This document shows, one piece after another, positions 13,040-25,200 of a stretch of 64,000 nt of DNA. The stretch's first letter is position 1. Each line of letters opens with the position of its first letter. A model generated the notes under the pieces. The model searched no databases. It saw only the letters and a list, made by a program, of their open reading frames with translations, and had not been told where the DNA came from. The translations under genes were made by a program, and so were the position numbers. The stretch lies in NCBI GenBank assembly GCA_017591395.1, contig WEDG01011474.1, positions 1 to 64,000 on the forward strand, given 5' to 3'. The DNA comes from Schistocephalus solidus (Eukaryota; Platyhelminthes; Cestoda; Diphyllobothriidea; Diphyllobothriidae).

Positions 13040-14130
13040 TGTTGGTGCTAAATGAGTCGAAATCCCGTTTCCGGCTGAAATACCGCCCTAATTACTGAAG
13101 GAGCTCGCTGAAGAACTAGCCAAACTGCTGTCCATGCTTTTCAAAATCTCGTTTGAATCTGGCTGTGTACGCCTGATAGGAAATGCGCGCTGATCACACC
13201 GCTACCTGAAGAAGGCAGCAAGGTCCCGCTAACAATTACAGACCAATCAGTCTTCTTTCTACCTCCTGCAAAATTGTGGAAAAAATAATTAAGTGAAAGC
13301 TGATGTGTACCTCAGAGCAGCATAAACTACTATCAGATGCGCAGCTTCGATGCCGTAGGGAAGATCGCATCTAACGAACTTGCTTTATATGATGAAAATC
13401 TGGACACGGGTACTTGATGTAAAAGACACTGTGCATGTGGCCTATGTTGAATTCCAAAAGGCGGTTGACAGCGCTCTGCACCAGCATCTCATGTACAAGA
13501 TAGGAGTGATGGAAAACGGAGGCAAACTTTTTACTTTGATCCGAAATTTCCTCTTTGGTCCTTCCAAAGTTGTCGGCGTAGGGGGAAAGCAATCAAGGAG
13601 CATAGTCCCAGAGAGTGGAGTCCCAGAAGGTTCAGACCAACCCAATGACTCTTGCTTATTAATAACGAAGACAACTTCCACGAATATATTCATCAATTGG
13701 ACAACTGGCCCGCAGATGACTCCTGTCTTTAAACTCGAACAAATGCACCCTGCTGCGTCCGGGAATTCGAAATCAGGTCCCTGATACGCGGCTCTACTAT
13801 CTAAATGGAATGGTACTCAAAGAAGCAGAAGCACAGAAAGATCTCAGCGTTTGGATGACAGGCAACCTAAAGCCTTCTACAAAATTGTGTAAGGCGACTA
13901 AAGCAGCAACTTCAAGGTTGTACTTTTATAAAGTTTGAGCCCCACATCTTACAATTTGTGATCCAGGCCTGGAGATGCTGGATGCAACAAGATTGCGACC
14001 TACTTGAAAAGGTGCAGAGATAAAACACAAACTTAGTAAGAGTGCAAAGTGCGCTACAATAAGAGATCGTCTAAATATTATAAATCACTATCCCTGAGTT
14101 ATAGTGAACTGAACATACGAGACCGCAAGT
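13040..14130 (+). mobile_element. Non-LTR retrotransposon relic D
   Basis: A more decayed member of the relic A/C family begins right after relic C. Pieces seen are an RT block AYVEFQKAVDSALHQHLMYK (about 13,440-13,500), a stretch FLFGPSKVVGVGGKQS, and SGVPEGS (about 13,615), after which sequence is missing up to about 13,690. The C-terminal block YYLNGMVLKEAEAQKDLSVW then appears (about 13,795-13,855). The catalytic FADD region is deleted. Multiple stops are present. Confidence 0.75.
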
Positions 14131-14735
14131 GATATTTTGGATAAATGAGTAGTAAAGAAGCTTTGCATGAATGGGAGTACAGGGAAAATAGTTTGCAGTT
14201 TATGTTTCTTTTATCCAAATGCATCGTTATCTGTAAGAGGAATTAGCTTAAACCAATAAAAAATTACAAGATTAGTTGTAAATGACCTGGCCTAATGCTC
14301 CCAGATAACTATTTACACAGAACGGCTCGTCCGTCGCTGCTGAACGAAACCGATTGAAAAATCCTACCTATGGTTACAAGCACGCTTGCATATGCGACTT
14401 AAGCCCTATCGCCAGACGTGTAGCCGACAGAGACTATGGAGGTGGAATGACCAGAGCTGTTTTATTCACCAACAGTAAGTCTGGGCCGACTTCATATATA
14501 ACCCACGCCAACTTAAAAGTGAATATACGAGACAAGCATTCAGGATCAACTTCTTTTACCAGAGTCCTGAAAGCAGTATTTAGGAAAAAAGGGAGAAAAT
14601 GTTTTAGTTGTTGACTGCGGGACGACATTTTATAGAGTAATATGCAGTCTCCTATAAGAGAAGAATCGTGAAGTAGGAATTTGAGACCGAATAGTCAAAA
14701 AACTTCAGTTATCTGTTCTGTTTCAGCTTTTATAC
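14131..14735. other. Stretch between relics D and E, no supported gene
   Basis: There is no recognisable retroelement motif or domain. A + frame at 14,354-14,614 is open but matches nothing I know. Confidence 0.3.
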
Positions 14736-14739
14736 AGAA

Positions 14740-15360
14740 GGCTTGGTCAACCAGGGGGCTTCTCAAATTTTCTGTATCCAAATGCGTGCGCCGGTCGAAA
14801 CGTATCTCCTAAAAACCCATATTTTTATTAATGGTACCGTATTAAAAGATGTGGAAATGCACAAAGGTCTGGGCATGTGGAAAACCGCGAACTTGATGCC
14901 ATCGGAACACTGTATGAAGGTAGTCGAGGAGGCAACTAGAAAGTTGCACTGGATCACACTTGGGTTCAAAATATTTTCTTCGAAACTCTTCGAAAGAATC
15001 TTCGGCGTCCCTGCGAGACACCAGTTAGATCACGAAATGCCCGCCTAGAGACCATGGATGAGAAAATATATTGAGCTTGACTTATTTCCAATTTCTTACA
15101 GGCAATTACGGTGTAGCCCGCTCTGGACATTTCGTATTATCCGTGGCTATGAGTGCTCATTGAGACGGGAGGATTTCTTCAAGTTCGCCTGCACAAACCA
15201 CCTGTGCGGCCATCCATGCAAGGTTTCCTTTAACCAGCGAGTCATACGACCATGGAACTCGCTACCAAGTGAGATGGTGACGACTGACACGACTTCTGAT
15301 TTCATGTGTAGTGTATCTTTATGTAGTAATCTATGTCCCAAGGAATGTAATTTATGTTAA
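14740..15360 (+). mobile_element. Non-LTR retrotransposon relic E (C-terminal fragment)
   Basis: This fragment covers only the region after the RT catalytic core. It contains INGTVLKDVEMHKGLGMWK (about 14,830-14,885), LDLFPISYRQLR (about 15,076-15,111), FFKFACTNHLCGHPCK and FNQRVIRPWNSLPSEMV (about 15,230-15,280). Each block has a counterpart in relic C, so it belongs to the same family. One stop at 15,046-15,048 and a frame change break it. The 5' truncation is typical of incomplete reverse transcription. Confidence 0.8.
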
Positions 15361-15504
15361 TTAAGGCAACAACAGGCCTATTAGCGGATCATAGCTTCTA
15401 AGTTCGCAAATTGGATTAAAAGTGTAATGAAACCATTCTTATATCGTTTTTATTGTTGATGGATAGTAATTATGAAACGTAAGTATTATGAAATTTAACT
15501 GAGC

Positions 15505-16010
15505 ACGGAGCGGGAGTGCCATAAAGGCCACATTAAGAATATGCCACCCCAGCCTAGCTCTCAGTCCACCAGTCAGCCACTCCACACAAACACACACTGG
15601 GCTGACCATGTGGTCCAGATTATCATGACAGTTGGTAAACTGCTAAGCCACGACTTTTAGCGCATCATGATAGCTTAAAACGTGCCAGGTTGTTTAAAGG
15701 GATGAGCCGTCGACTTCACTATCTATTCCCATTCCCAGGCACCCAGTCACCATCCAAGCCGGTCGGTGGACTGGTGCGGAGAATGGGCGCATCTGCTGAA
15801 ATATCTAATGGCCTCGTCTGCGTGTACTACGTGCACGACCTGGCCCCCCAAACACAAGCACCAGGATTTCACACAACAGGGGGTTGAACGGCTTACATAT
15901 GTGATAGTGCCAGAGGTCACATTAAGACGGAACCACTGAAGCCTGACACTCCACGCAAACACACATTGGGCTAACTATGAGGTCTGTGTGCAATTGGCAG
16001 TTGGCAGCCT
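15505..16010. repeat. Two diverged copies of a ~110-bp unit, ~390 bp apart
   Basis: The unit near 15,518-15,640 (GTGCCATAAAGGCCACATTAAGA, later a CCACTCCACACAAACACACA stretch and TGGGCTGACCATG) recurs near 15,908-16,005. The second copy carries GTGCCAGAGGTCACATTAAGA, then CACTCCACGCAAACACACATT and TGGGCTAACTATG. The order is the same in both, so this is a direct duplication. Confidence 0.6.
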
Positions 16011-17617
16011 TCCAGGCCACAACCCTGAACACGCCTTGAGACTCTTATGCTCAAATAACAAATGCAGCAGAGGAGCCACATGGGTAAGGAGCCGAGGGTT
16101 CTGCTTCCCTTTCACATGAGAGGTGCCGTTTGCACACACGTGCTGTTATCAAAATTGGTTTATTGATGACATTGTAACCTACAGATGAGCACGAAGAAAG
16201 GCAGCCTAAGTGATCTGATCCGGACTGACTTAAAAGTGGCTAGGTCAACAGAACTCGAGTAGAAATGTTCGAACGCGCAACAAGCTGGTGGTAGGATATC
16301 TTCGACAATGACGATAAATATCACGGGGTCAAATGGGCTGTCTGCTTTTAAGAAAAGACTGCACATTTATCTTACAAGAGAACCGAATAACCTTATGTTT
16401 GTCATCCTTTCCGATTCGATTTCTCCATGACCCCGGAAAAGGAACACGGGAATTCAGCAGACCGTCTCAAAGTGTCTGATCCGTTGGTATTTTCCTCCTC
16501 CTGTGTGGTGTCGCCCGTCACCATCTCTCCTCAGGAATTTACATTTTTCCATTCCACGTATCATGATCTACACAGAACGTTATATCCTTCCTAATACATC
16601 ACTCAGTGAAATAATGGGCTTATCTCAACGCACATGATCTAAACCGTCTCCGTTTTGCTAATCGACCACTCCCATCTGGGTTCCGTTCTGGCCAATGAGC
16701 TGTCGTGCCCGCATTCCAACTTTCTGTTTCAGCCTACGTCTCCCGCGGCCTAGCAACTAGTGCGCAAAATAACGATGCTCATATTCACTAGACGATCTGC
16801 CTTTATACTTGTGCCCTATGCACCTTCAGGATAAAACCACACTGCACCCTCAAATCCCTTACGCAAAGCGGTTTTTGGTCAGAATAGTTTTGTTTGAAAC
16901 TGCGGGTTCCCAGGTTTTTTATTCCTTCGCCCAGAGCCTAGTTGCTAAAAATCCACGATTTCGAATTAGTGGAAAGCATTACCATAAACATCGTGAGCGA
17001 AAAGACAATCACCGGCAGACTTCCAAAGCTTTTCCAACTTTCCAGAACGCAACTTTCCAACTCTATTACTGTTGGCTGCTCACAGAGAACAGTAATGTGG
17101 ACAGTACCTACAGGCACTTCAAAAAAACTAAGAAAATGAATTCTAGAATGAGCTTGACATAAGACTTTGCACCAGGCGCAATATGCGTACCTGAAAATAA
17201 AATACACGCCTGGGAACGCCACGGTTTTTGAGTATATTCTTTCCGGTTGCTGTCAATGTTGTCGCATGTTCTGGTCGCAGATAGCTGATACCGAACATAT
17301 CGGTACTCACCAAAACGCAGGCATTACCTCGGTACGCAGGAAAACCGCTAGCAGTGCTCACAAGGTCTCAACAAGTCTCTTCTGTGGCCACGGTAACGCA
17401 GTGACCAGTTCAGGTACCCACGTATCAACCTCAACACAAATAGCCAAACACTCCCAAGAACTACAGACAATTGACATTTAAACTTATGCACACTGTTGAC
17501 ACACCTTCAGGCCCAAAATATTGGCTTACTCAGTCAGTATCAAATCGGACGGCATCTAGCAGACATAAAAAATAAAGATTCTGATAAAAATACCCAAATT
17601 TCCATATCCTTATCAGT

Positions 17618-17640
17618 TCTCTCTCTCTCTCTCTCTCTCG
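17618..17640. repeat. CT microsatellite
   Basis: A short uninterrupted (CT)n run followed by CGCTCG. Confidence 0.95.
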
Positions 17641-18205
17641 CTCGATAGATGAGCGATCAAAGATGTGCAACGACCTGCGATTTTACTACAGGGGAGCTTG
17701 AAGGCATAACGCAACGTTCGTACCCACTCTTACTATGAGGTTAATTTTTTGACGTAATCGTAATGCAATATTGACTTCCTTCAGTAATTGGAGAGCGTGA
17801 ATGGTCGGATCTATTGATATCACGGGGACTGATACGAGAGTCAGGTCTTCAGAAAGTTCTAAGAGGTGATTTATAATTGCGGTGAATTTACAAGCGGTGA
17901 TGGGAATGAAGTTCCTTAGCAGCACGACCTGTCGTCTGCATGAAAGTCCACGAGAAGAGAGTGTTATGTATCACGATGACATGGACTACTGAATAAAGGA
18001 TATAAAGAGCTATCTCAAAGAATTGAAGGCGAACACTTGCTGAGCACATACATAACATACATACATAACATTCTTCATTCGTTGATGAACGCTCACCGAT
18101 CGATAACGACACTCACCCGTCCCGATTTGCCTTGGGGTTCATTCTTGAGGCCAACCAACAGCTGCATAGCGGCTAATAGTAGCAGAGACAAATTAACAAT
18201 GTGGA

Positions 18206-18352
18206 AAAAGACAAGGGGAATGGAATGGCCATTCCTGGCTCATTAGCTGGCATCAGCCAGTCATGCACAACCCCAGGTGGAGCCCCACCCGAGGCTCAAA
18301 GCCGCGACCTGTTGATCAGAAGTCCAACGCTCTAACCATTGAACCTTCCCTT
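18206..18352 (-). mobile_element. tRNA-Arg-derived SINE copy
   Basis: On the minus strand it reads TTCAATGGTTAGAGCGTTGG, then GACTTCTGATC, then a decayed box B (GGCTTTGAGCCTC). A non-tRNA body follows (CACCTGGGGTTG, GACTGGCTGATG, AATGAGCCAGGAATGGCC, CCTTGTC). The same body occurs in the copies near 23,969 and 37,530. The tRNA-like head with split internal promoter is the mark of a SINE. Confidence 0.8.
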
Positions 18353-20256
18353 TTTGTCCGAAATGTTGATAGGTCATAGTTGAGAAAACATTTTACGTGA
18401 TGTTGTTCGAGTTCGGCACACTGTAACATCGTCAGCCATACAGAAAATGGATGGCGAGGCGGTAGATTTTGCGCAAACTTGGGCCTGTCATATGTCAGCA
18501 TATAATGGGACTGTGAAGTCTAGTTGGCACGCTTAACGTACAATATATTAGCAGAAACGAAAACAAAAAGCAAAACGGCGGACTTTTAGCCACGTGCGAG
18601 CACCCTTAATTTTTCAGTAGTTCAAAATGTACACACAGAAGGCTAATTACAGCGGCCATTTGCTACGATGGAGAAGTAACGGCGGTGGTGAGTTCATTCA
18701 AAAAGGCAGAGTATGAGGCATCTCAGATAGGCAAAAAGATAGCCGAAGTGATAAAAATAAACTTCTGGATAACCATAGTCGCCGTATGTTTAATGGTCAG
18801 AGATAGGTGTTGTGACTATCACGCTAATGAACAACATATATAGTGTCTTGCATCGACCTTCGTCGAATAGGTAAGTTAGAAATTAAGTTGATCACTCAAT
18901 CTATTGGACGTGCGGCCTTCGGTCGACTTCCCCGAAAACTCTAGAATCCCCACGAATCATGAGAAAAATAAGTGTATGTTAGAAAATTTCGACGCGAATG
19001 AGACATGGGCTCCTAACCTAGGAAACGTATGCCCTGCGGAGTTTAAGACCACGGGTGCTTACGCCACGTTGCCAGAAAGCAATCACAAAGCCACGATACA
19101 ACAGCTGTCACTTGTTCTTAAGACCAGTTAATGCCTGTGGACATGTCAAGGAAGAGTAGGGTGTAAACTGAAGAACGAAGATTAACCATTCTGCAGACGA
19201 TGACTCTGGTTAGTTAATCAGTGCAAGGCGTGGATGGCAGCTACTAACTCGTGGTAGCACAGACGACTAGATCGGTAAAAGGACCATAACTAGGATTAAT
19301 TGCCTAACACCAATCAGCCGTCTTTCCACACACCAATCAGTTTGAAATGAAAGTATGCTAAGACGAACAATGGGCTCGTGTTCTACAGCAGGCTTCTAGA
19401 AGCTAGTTGCCACCTGCGTTGCAACATAGCAGGCCCCGATCTACTAACCAAAGCAGAATTCGAACAAACATTCGCAAGTGCAAGAGAAAGACGCTTACCA
19501 CACTAAGGTAGTTTCACATGGCGGTTGAAGAGGTTACTTGGAAGTAGTTGGCGATATCGGCAGTTGCCTGGGGTTGAAACTGAATGTCGAGTAGAGGGAC
19601 GAGTCAGCTGAAAGTGACTACCTGACGCATCCAGGTTCTCTGTGTGATTTCCAATCCCTCCAAATAGCCATCAATGTCTGACTAACATGATAGTTATTAT
19701 TATAGTCAAAGGTAACCCAAACAAGTCTCCGACACCAGTTTCCATCAAACCATACAAAAACAAAAAGATTGCAAAGAAAATAGGTGATGCGTGTACAAAC
19801 TTGTGTCTCTGTCATCGTCTATTGTTGGAACCCCGTTAGATCAAGTGAGATGGAGCAAACAGGGGAAAAATAATCGGACAATAGAAGATTCTGTTCATGG
19901 GAAAGAGCCAACTGCTATGATCTTGTTCGGTGGCTTTGAAAAGCTGCAGCTAGCAGGAGACGAGACCCAGGGACAAATCCTACCAGCCCTATCCGGGTTA
20001 ATTACTTGCTTTGTCGAGACCCAAACTGAGAATCTGTGGAGCGCGCTGTTACAGTCCAGTAGGTAGGGGCGGCAATAAAAATAGCAAACGCCAAAAATAA
20101 TTAATCTCCACATCATCTCCAACTACCGCCGAGGTGGAATAATCACTGGGCAGAAATTAGAAATGCGAATATCTCGCCCAGCTCCACATTTATCAACAAC
20201 AATAAGGGCCGAACGACTGCGTTGATGAAGTGAGACAGAAGGATGTCGAGCGTAGA

Positions 20257-21160
20257 GTCGGTGACAGAACTCGTGAAATTTTAACCGAAATTCGGAAATG
20301 CGTTTTGGTTACGAAGGATTACTTAAGTGGGGTTTTAATAGCGATTATCGTGAAAAATAATCCCACGTAAGAATGCTAGCTTTTGAATGCACAACATATT
20401 AGCCATCTAAAAAACCGTATTTTATGAAAATGACTGCTTGAACAGTAGGAATTAGTTGTACAGGTGTTCGATGCCCCTATAAACTCAAATACACTTTATA
20501 AAAAGCATAAATCAAAATATTCTTTCTTGTGCTCACTTGGCAGCAGATAACGTTCTCCACACGTTATACTAGCGAAAATGGACTCTTTCAAGTTTTAAAT
20601 GGTTTATTTTCGACCCAAAAATAAGTTGCAGGCTGATCTGCCGTTGCATCTGCTGTTAGTCTTTGCAGTATACCGGCTGTTTTCTCTTCACCTAAAGAAA
20701 ATAAAACCTTTCTCTATGCCATTAAGAAGATACCAAAACGGGCTCCAAAATTTTGCAGTGGATGTGAGCCGGATTAAGAAAAGAACAGACACGACACTAC
20801 CTGAGCGGACGTCGCACGGTTTTATAAACTCTCCGAAAGATACACTTTTTTAGACAAGATTTTCAACCAAATAAATTCAAGAAAAAATATTTTGTAGGTG
20901 TTTTCTACAAAATGGGCTTGAATTTATAAGGGCATCGAAAATCAGTATAAAAATGCATACTAGTTACGTGGTCATTTTGTACCGAATGTGGTTCGGTAGA
21001 ATGCTGTAAAGTGCATTCAGACGCCGGCATTCTGGTGCGCCGGAAAAACCTTGGGATTAGCTGCAGGATAATCTCCATTAAAACCCCACTTCAGTAATCT
21101 TTCCTAATCAAAAACGCATTTCAAAAATTCGCTTAAAATTTCGTGAGATCGAACACTGAT
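20257..21160. mobile_element. Foldback (MITE-like) element with ~95-bp inverted arms
   Basis: The left arm (20,257-20,350) and right arm (21,068-21,160) are inverted copies. Both read, toward the inside, CGTGAAATTTTAA or CACGAAATTTTAA, then GAAATGCGTTTT, then GGATTACTTAAGTGGGGTTTTAAT or a one- or two-base variant. Identity is roughly 75-80% by eye. The ~715-bp interior has no coding region I recognise. It includes a compact hairpin at about 20,869-20,932. I could not define a target-site duplication. A third arm-like copy lies near 63,140-63,220, so this is a dispersed family. Confidence 0.75.
20869..20932. repeat. Nested hairpin
   Basis: AATAAATTCAAG pairs with CTTGAATTTAT, and inside it ATTTTGTAG pairs with CTACAAAAT around a 7-base loop. 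The result is a two-part stem-loop. It lies within the foldback element and may be an internal end or cleavage structure. Confidence 0.65.
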
Positions 21161-22124
21161 TGTAGGGCATGGACAACGCAAAAACGAGGGACCTTACCAA
21201 CCGGCTAAAGCGTTGGACAGGCTCTCGGGGAAGTGCAGGTTTCGGAGCGCAGTAACGTTCGGTTACATAGGTAGGTAATAATAGTCCATGTAATAAAAAC
21301 GGAGGGGTTGATGAAAATAATGGCGTTTTTTTGGAAAAATAGGTATTTTATGGACAAAACGCAAAAAATTTGACAGTGGGCATCAACAGCGTACAAGTGG
21401 GACAATTTAGTTGCAGCATCCAAAGGTCGAACCGTCACAAAATGTAGATAAAATGCCCGCATAAAAGTGGGATATCACAGGAAACAGACAGAAATTGATG
21501 ACAGAATTATCACCATAAAAAATATTGGAAGCGGTGAGCACGTTTGTACGACAAACTAGGGTGAGAGAAAAGCCATAAAAGTGCAAAAAAAACTAGGATC
21601 AAAACGCAAGGTAGACAAGAACTCCAAGGGGTCTCAGGCGCGATTATACCTCCACTAGTAAAACACAGAACGCACAAGAACACATAAAAGTCAAATTTTA
21701 ATGAACACAACCAAACGCTGTGAATCGGAAAACGAAAGACGAGACGGAGCCGAGGGAAGGAGGAAATGAGAAAAGGAAGATCACAATATGCTCAAGGGAA
21801 AAGAAGACCAGATGTTTGTTTACCAAAAAATAATTTATAGTTGATTGGTCGCAAAAAACAGCGCAGGCGGAATGTGGGTGAGGAGTGGAGGTTGTGGAAC
21901 CAGTAAGTAGACGGAATTTAACTGAACAGTAGATGATTGAGATGACAGATGGCCTAGGGAGTGGAGCAGTCAGTTTCTAGAATAGCCAAAACTGGAGTTC
22001 GGATGCCTGCAGAGACAAAGACAGACAAGATTGTGGATAACTGTAGAATTCCAGGGGAGAAGTGTCTGTAGATTACAACACTCCATGGACCCCAAGCATA
22101 GTGAGTGTACGAAACTCCACGGTT
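21161..22124. other. 3' flank of the SGSM-like gene
   Basis: This stretch follows the stop codon of the minus-strand gene and probably includes its 3'UTR. No canonical AATAAA is obvious close to the stop. An ATTAAA variant (minus strand) lies near 21,697-21,702. No other coding sequence was recognised. Confidence 0.4.
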
Positions 22125-22213
22125 CTACGAGGTGGCGATCAATGTTTGCAGTCGGTATACCATGTCTCTAGCAAAGGTCAACAGCTTGGATGCCTCATGA
22201 AGCTCAGCACGTT
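22125..22213 (-). CDS. SGSM1/2: SGSM-like gene, terminal exon
   Basis: The acceptor is preceded by a T-rich tract (TTTATTCTCGTTTTAG). Entering in phase 1, it encodes [15 protein letters not shown], then [14 protein letters not shown] and a TAG stop at 22,125-22,127. In vertebrate SGSM1 the same position reads NEMAERH..., then LARDLVYKVQTLIE and the end of the protein. Position, phase and the shared ARD-VY-QTLI ending make this the true C-terminus. Confidence 0.9.
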
Positions 22214-25200
22214 CTAAAACGAGAATAAATAGTGATTAAGAAGCAAAACTCGGACGCCCAAAACTAAGACTAGAAGGATGACAACACAAAAGCAGTGCGA
22301 ACCTTGCTTTCTAAAATGACGTTTTCGAAGAGGGCGACACAAGAAATCAAAATGAAGAACGACATGTGCAGTTATACGACGGACGCACACAAGAGCTTAA
22401 AATGACACCCCAGCCACAGACCAGGCTGAGGTACTGGAAATTCAGCTTCAGGAAAAGACAAGCTATCTGATCCCAGCATGAATAAGACCATATAAGATGC
22501 CTGTTAGACATCTTCGAAGTGCCAATATCGAAATCACAAAGATAGCGTTCGACAAAAAACAGGTGGTAATTAAAGACACAAAAGTGGATGGGAAACAAGA
22601 GTCCAGGTTGGGCGATGATAACCGTCTCAAAAAAATCAGGTAATTGCCTTTACCCGTCAGAATTCAACGTCTCGTGCATATAAAAATGCTCATTGAAGGG
22701 CAGACAGGGAATAAGATCAAAATGCTCCTAAATGCAGATGAGTTTCTACAAATTTTTCCCTTAGCAAGTTTTTTTCCATTTTTGTAGTTCTAATTTATAA
22801 ATAACCACAATGCGAGCGAAAGATTCAGTTGAGGTTTGACTACCGGGTAGGATTGGCCATGGGCAAGATCTAGAATGGTTTTAGCGTTAGGGAAAGGTTT
22901 ACGGATCAGTTTTAGATCCGGTGTTGAGGCTGGAATTGGGTGATTAAGCATAGGGTTAGTTCTACCCATAATTTTATCCCTAACTCCATCCAACAACACA
23001 TATGTGCAACCCGAACACACCGTAAACGAATCACTAACCATAACCCGTTAGTCCACTCAAAACCAAACCGTTGCCATCTCCAGAGCATGTCTGAAATACG
23101 AACTACTATAAATACAAAACGTAGCTAAGAAAATGTCATAAACATTAGCAAGTGAAAGAGAAAGGTGATGCTGGTCAGAAGTTAAAGAGGACAAACCAAA
23201 AGCCCAAGTGCAATGAAAGCGCACTTATTTCGCGAAGGAGGCTTACTATTCGAAAAGACACTTGTTCAGTATTTTATACGGTAGCGATGCCTTGTATGGC
23301 CGCCTAAACAGGACATGGAAAAGGGAACCGTCCACAGTAAAAGTGTCTTTGCGTTAAATTCAAAGGAAATTATGCTTAGGATTAAGGGGAGGGTTAGTGT
23401 TAAGTTTAGGGTTAGGTTTAAGTTGGATGTTAAGGTCAGAGTTAGGTTTAGGGTCAATATTACACTTAGAGTTACGCTTATTATCATGTTAACTGTAGGG
23501 TTTGGGTTTAGGGCAAGGCGAAGGTTTAGATTAAGTTGGCAGTAAAGTTAAATTTTAGGCTTATTGTTAGGGTTAAGACACGGGTATATTTACCCTTCCC
23601 GAAATTTACCGTAAGGCCACCTATCTTAAGCGGGCAGGGCAATTCCTATTCTACGTCCTGTTTAGGCGGCCATACAAGATATCCCTACCCTTTATACATT
23701 TGGCGCGAATGAGCTGCGAACCATTTCTGATGCAATACAACGCAGCACAGACAAGGAAGTAAATACTCAATCAATGGCCACCGAAAGCGAGATCAATGTC
23801 AAACAGTAAATAAAGAGATTGATTGATGAACGTTCACCGTTCGGTTACGGGACTCACTCGTACCATACTGCCTTAGGGCTCACGCTCGAGCTCCACCGGT
23901 AGCCACACAGCGTCCAGTATTATAGGCAGAACGGCACGAGTGAGGCCTGTAACCGATACGTCAATAGTCCCGATCTAAACCGGCAAGACAACGAGCCCGT
24001 GGCGCAATAGGTTAGAGCGTTTGACTTCTAATAAACAGGTCACGGGTTCGAACCTCGGATGGTGCACCACCTGGGGTTGGGTATGGTAGGTCGATGACGG
24101 CTAATGAGCCAGAAATGGCCATTTCAGTCTCCCTTGTCATGATCGGCAACGTTCGTCTGAGAATATTCACATAAGGAAAACTCACATCTAGTTCCGGGAC
24201 TACCAATGAAACTTGCGATTAGCGCTGTCAAGATTGGGACAGAATATAAAGACAGGGAACGTTAAGTTATATTTTAGGTGCGTAAACAAACCACAAATAC
24301 TACAAAGAAGCAAACCCGGGAAAAACATGTGCACCAGTCAAATCGAAAACCTTGCTGTTCGGCTGCAACATATCCATTAATTCGACCAAGGCCATCAAAA
24401 CAATCCCACCTGTGAAAAGCCTCAAGAGTCCTTCCCAGACCTTAACGGGAACCACCAGAGTTTCCGAAGGAAGCTAAAGCAACTTAAGAATGGCACGCAT
24501 CATAGCTCTCTCCACACAAAAAACAAAACTCGATGAAGGTAAATAATATAGTTCCTTTATTTTAACCCGTAAAACAGGCACAATCGTGCGAACAAGTAGA
24601 CAATGTGGTAATGGGGTTCTGTTCTTCTAATCCCGAGTCTGTAAATTTGTCCACTCTTTTCTACGTTTTCGTGTTTTTGTTTTACTTTTAATTCGCTTAA
24701 CACGGTTCATAATTAAGTTGTCTGCGTGTTCCGAACTACGGTCCAGCCGTTTTCGAAGTGATTTTCTGAAGAAATGCAAACCTTTGTGTACAGGGTTACC
24801 TGCAATCATATTGCTTTATATTTGTACTTTCAAAAAAACTTTAAAAATGTTCATAACAGAACGAAAAATTAGACTCACCATTGTAGAAACGTATAATGTC
24901 GGTATAATCTACGCAGTAGAATAGAATAATATCGCGGTAGCACTGAATGAGAGCGAAGGCCAGAAAAACGCCAAAATCATGAGTAACCAGTCGACGGGCC
25001 GTCCAAATAGTTTCCCAAACACGGAAGACGTCATCGTACTTAAGTTCTGCAGGAGATAGCAAAAAGACATAAAAACAACAGAAATCGAACAGGGGCCCAG
25101 ATGACCCAAACAAGAGAGCGTATAGACGCGAAACACCGGTTAAAATACAAAACGAGGGTCACAGCCTAGGGGTAGAATCTTAAGTTTAAAAATGCCTGGT

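Larger units (their letters stand above)
16011..20256. other. Intergenic stretch without a supported gene
   Basis: No ORF here has a recognisable domain. It contains a CT microsatellite (17,618-17,640), a minus-strand tRNA-derived SINE (about 18,206-18,352), and at 18,072-18,150 a block (TTGATGAACGCTCACCG) that recurs near 23,823-23,900. The rest looks like unique or very old non-coding DNA. Confidence 0.5.

Noticed and set aside
23315..23545. 76-codon + frame with repeated VRFRV / LRV peptides
   Set aside because: It is a translation of the degenerate TTAGGG-like repeat inside a MITE; the opposite strand gives an equally repetitive LTLTL peptide.
23969..24060. Functional tRNA-Arg gene
   Set aside because: Box A, anticodon loop and box B are good but the acceptor stem does not pair and a shared SINE body follows.
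24300..24385. Minus-strand acceptor followed by AEQQGF, considered as the final exon
   Set aside because: Only the first few residues suggest the family; the rest does not match.
24627..24809. Lys/Arg-rich minus frame with an upstream acceptor, a candidate last exon of the SGSM-like gene
   Set aside because: Phase fits but the sequence does not match the family C-terminus; the exon at 22,125-22,213 does, and ends at the expected stop.
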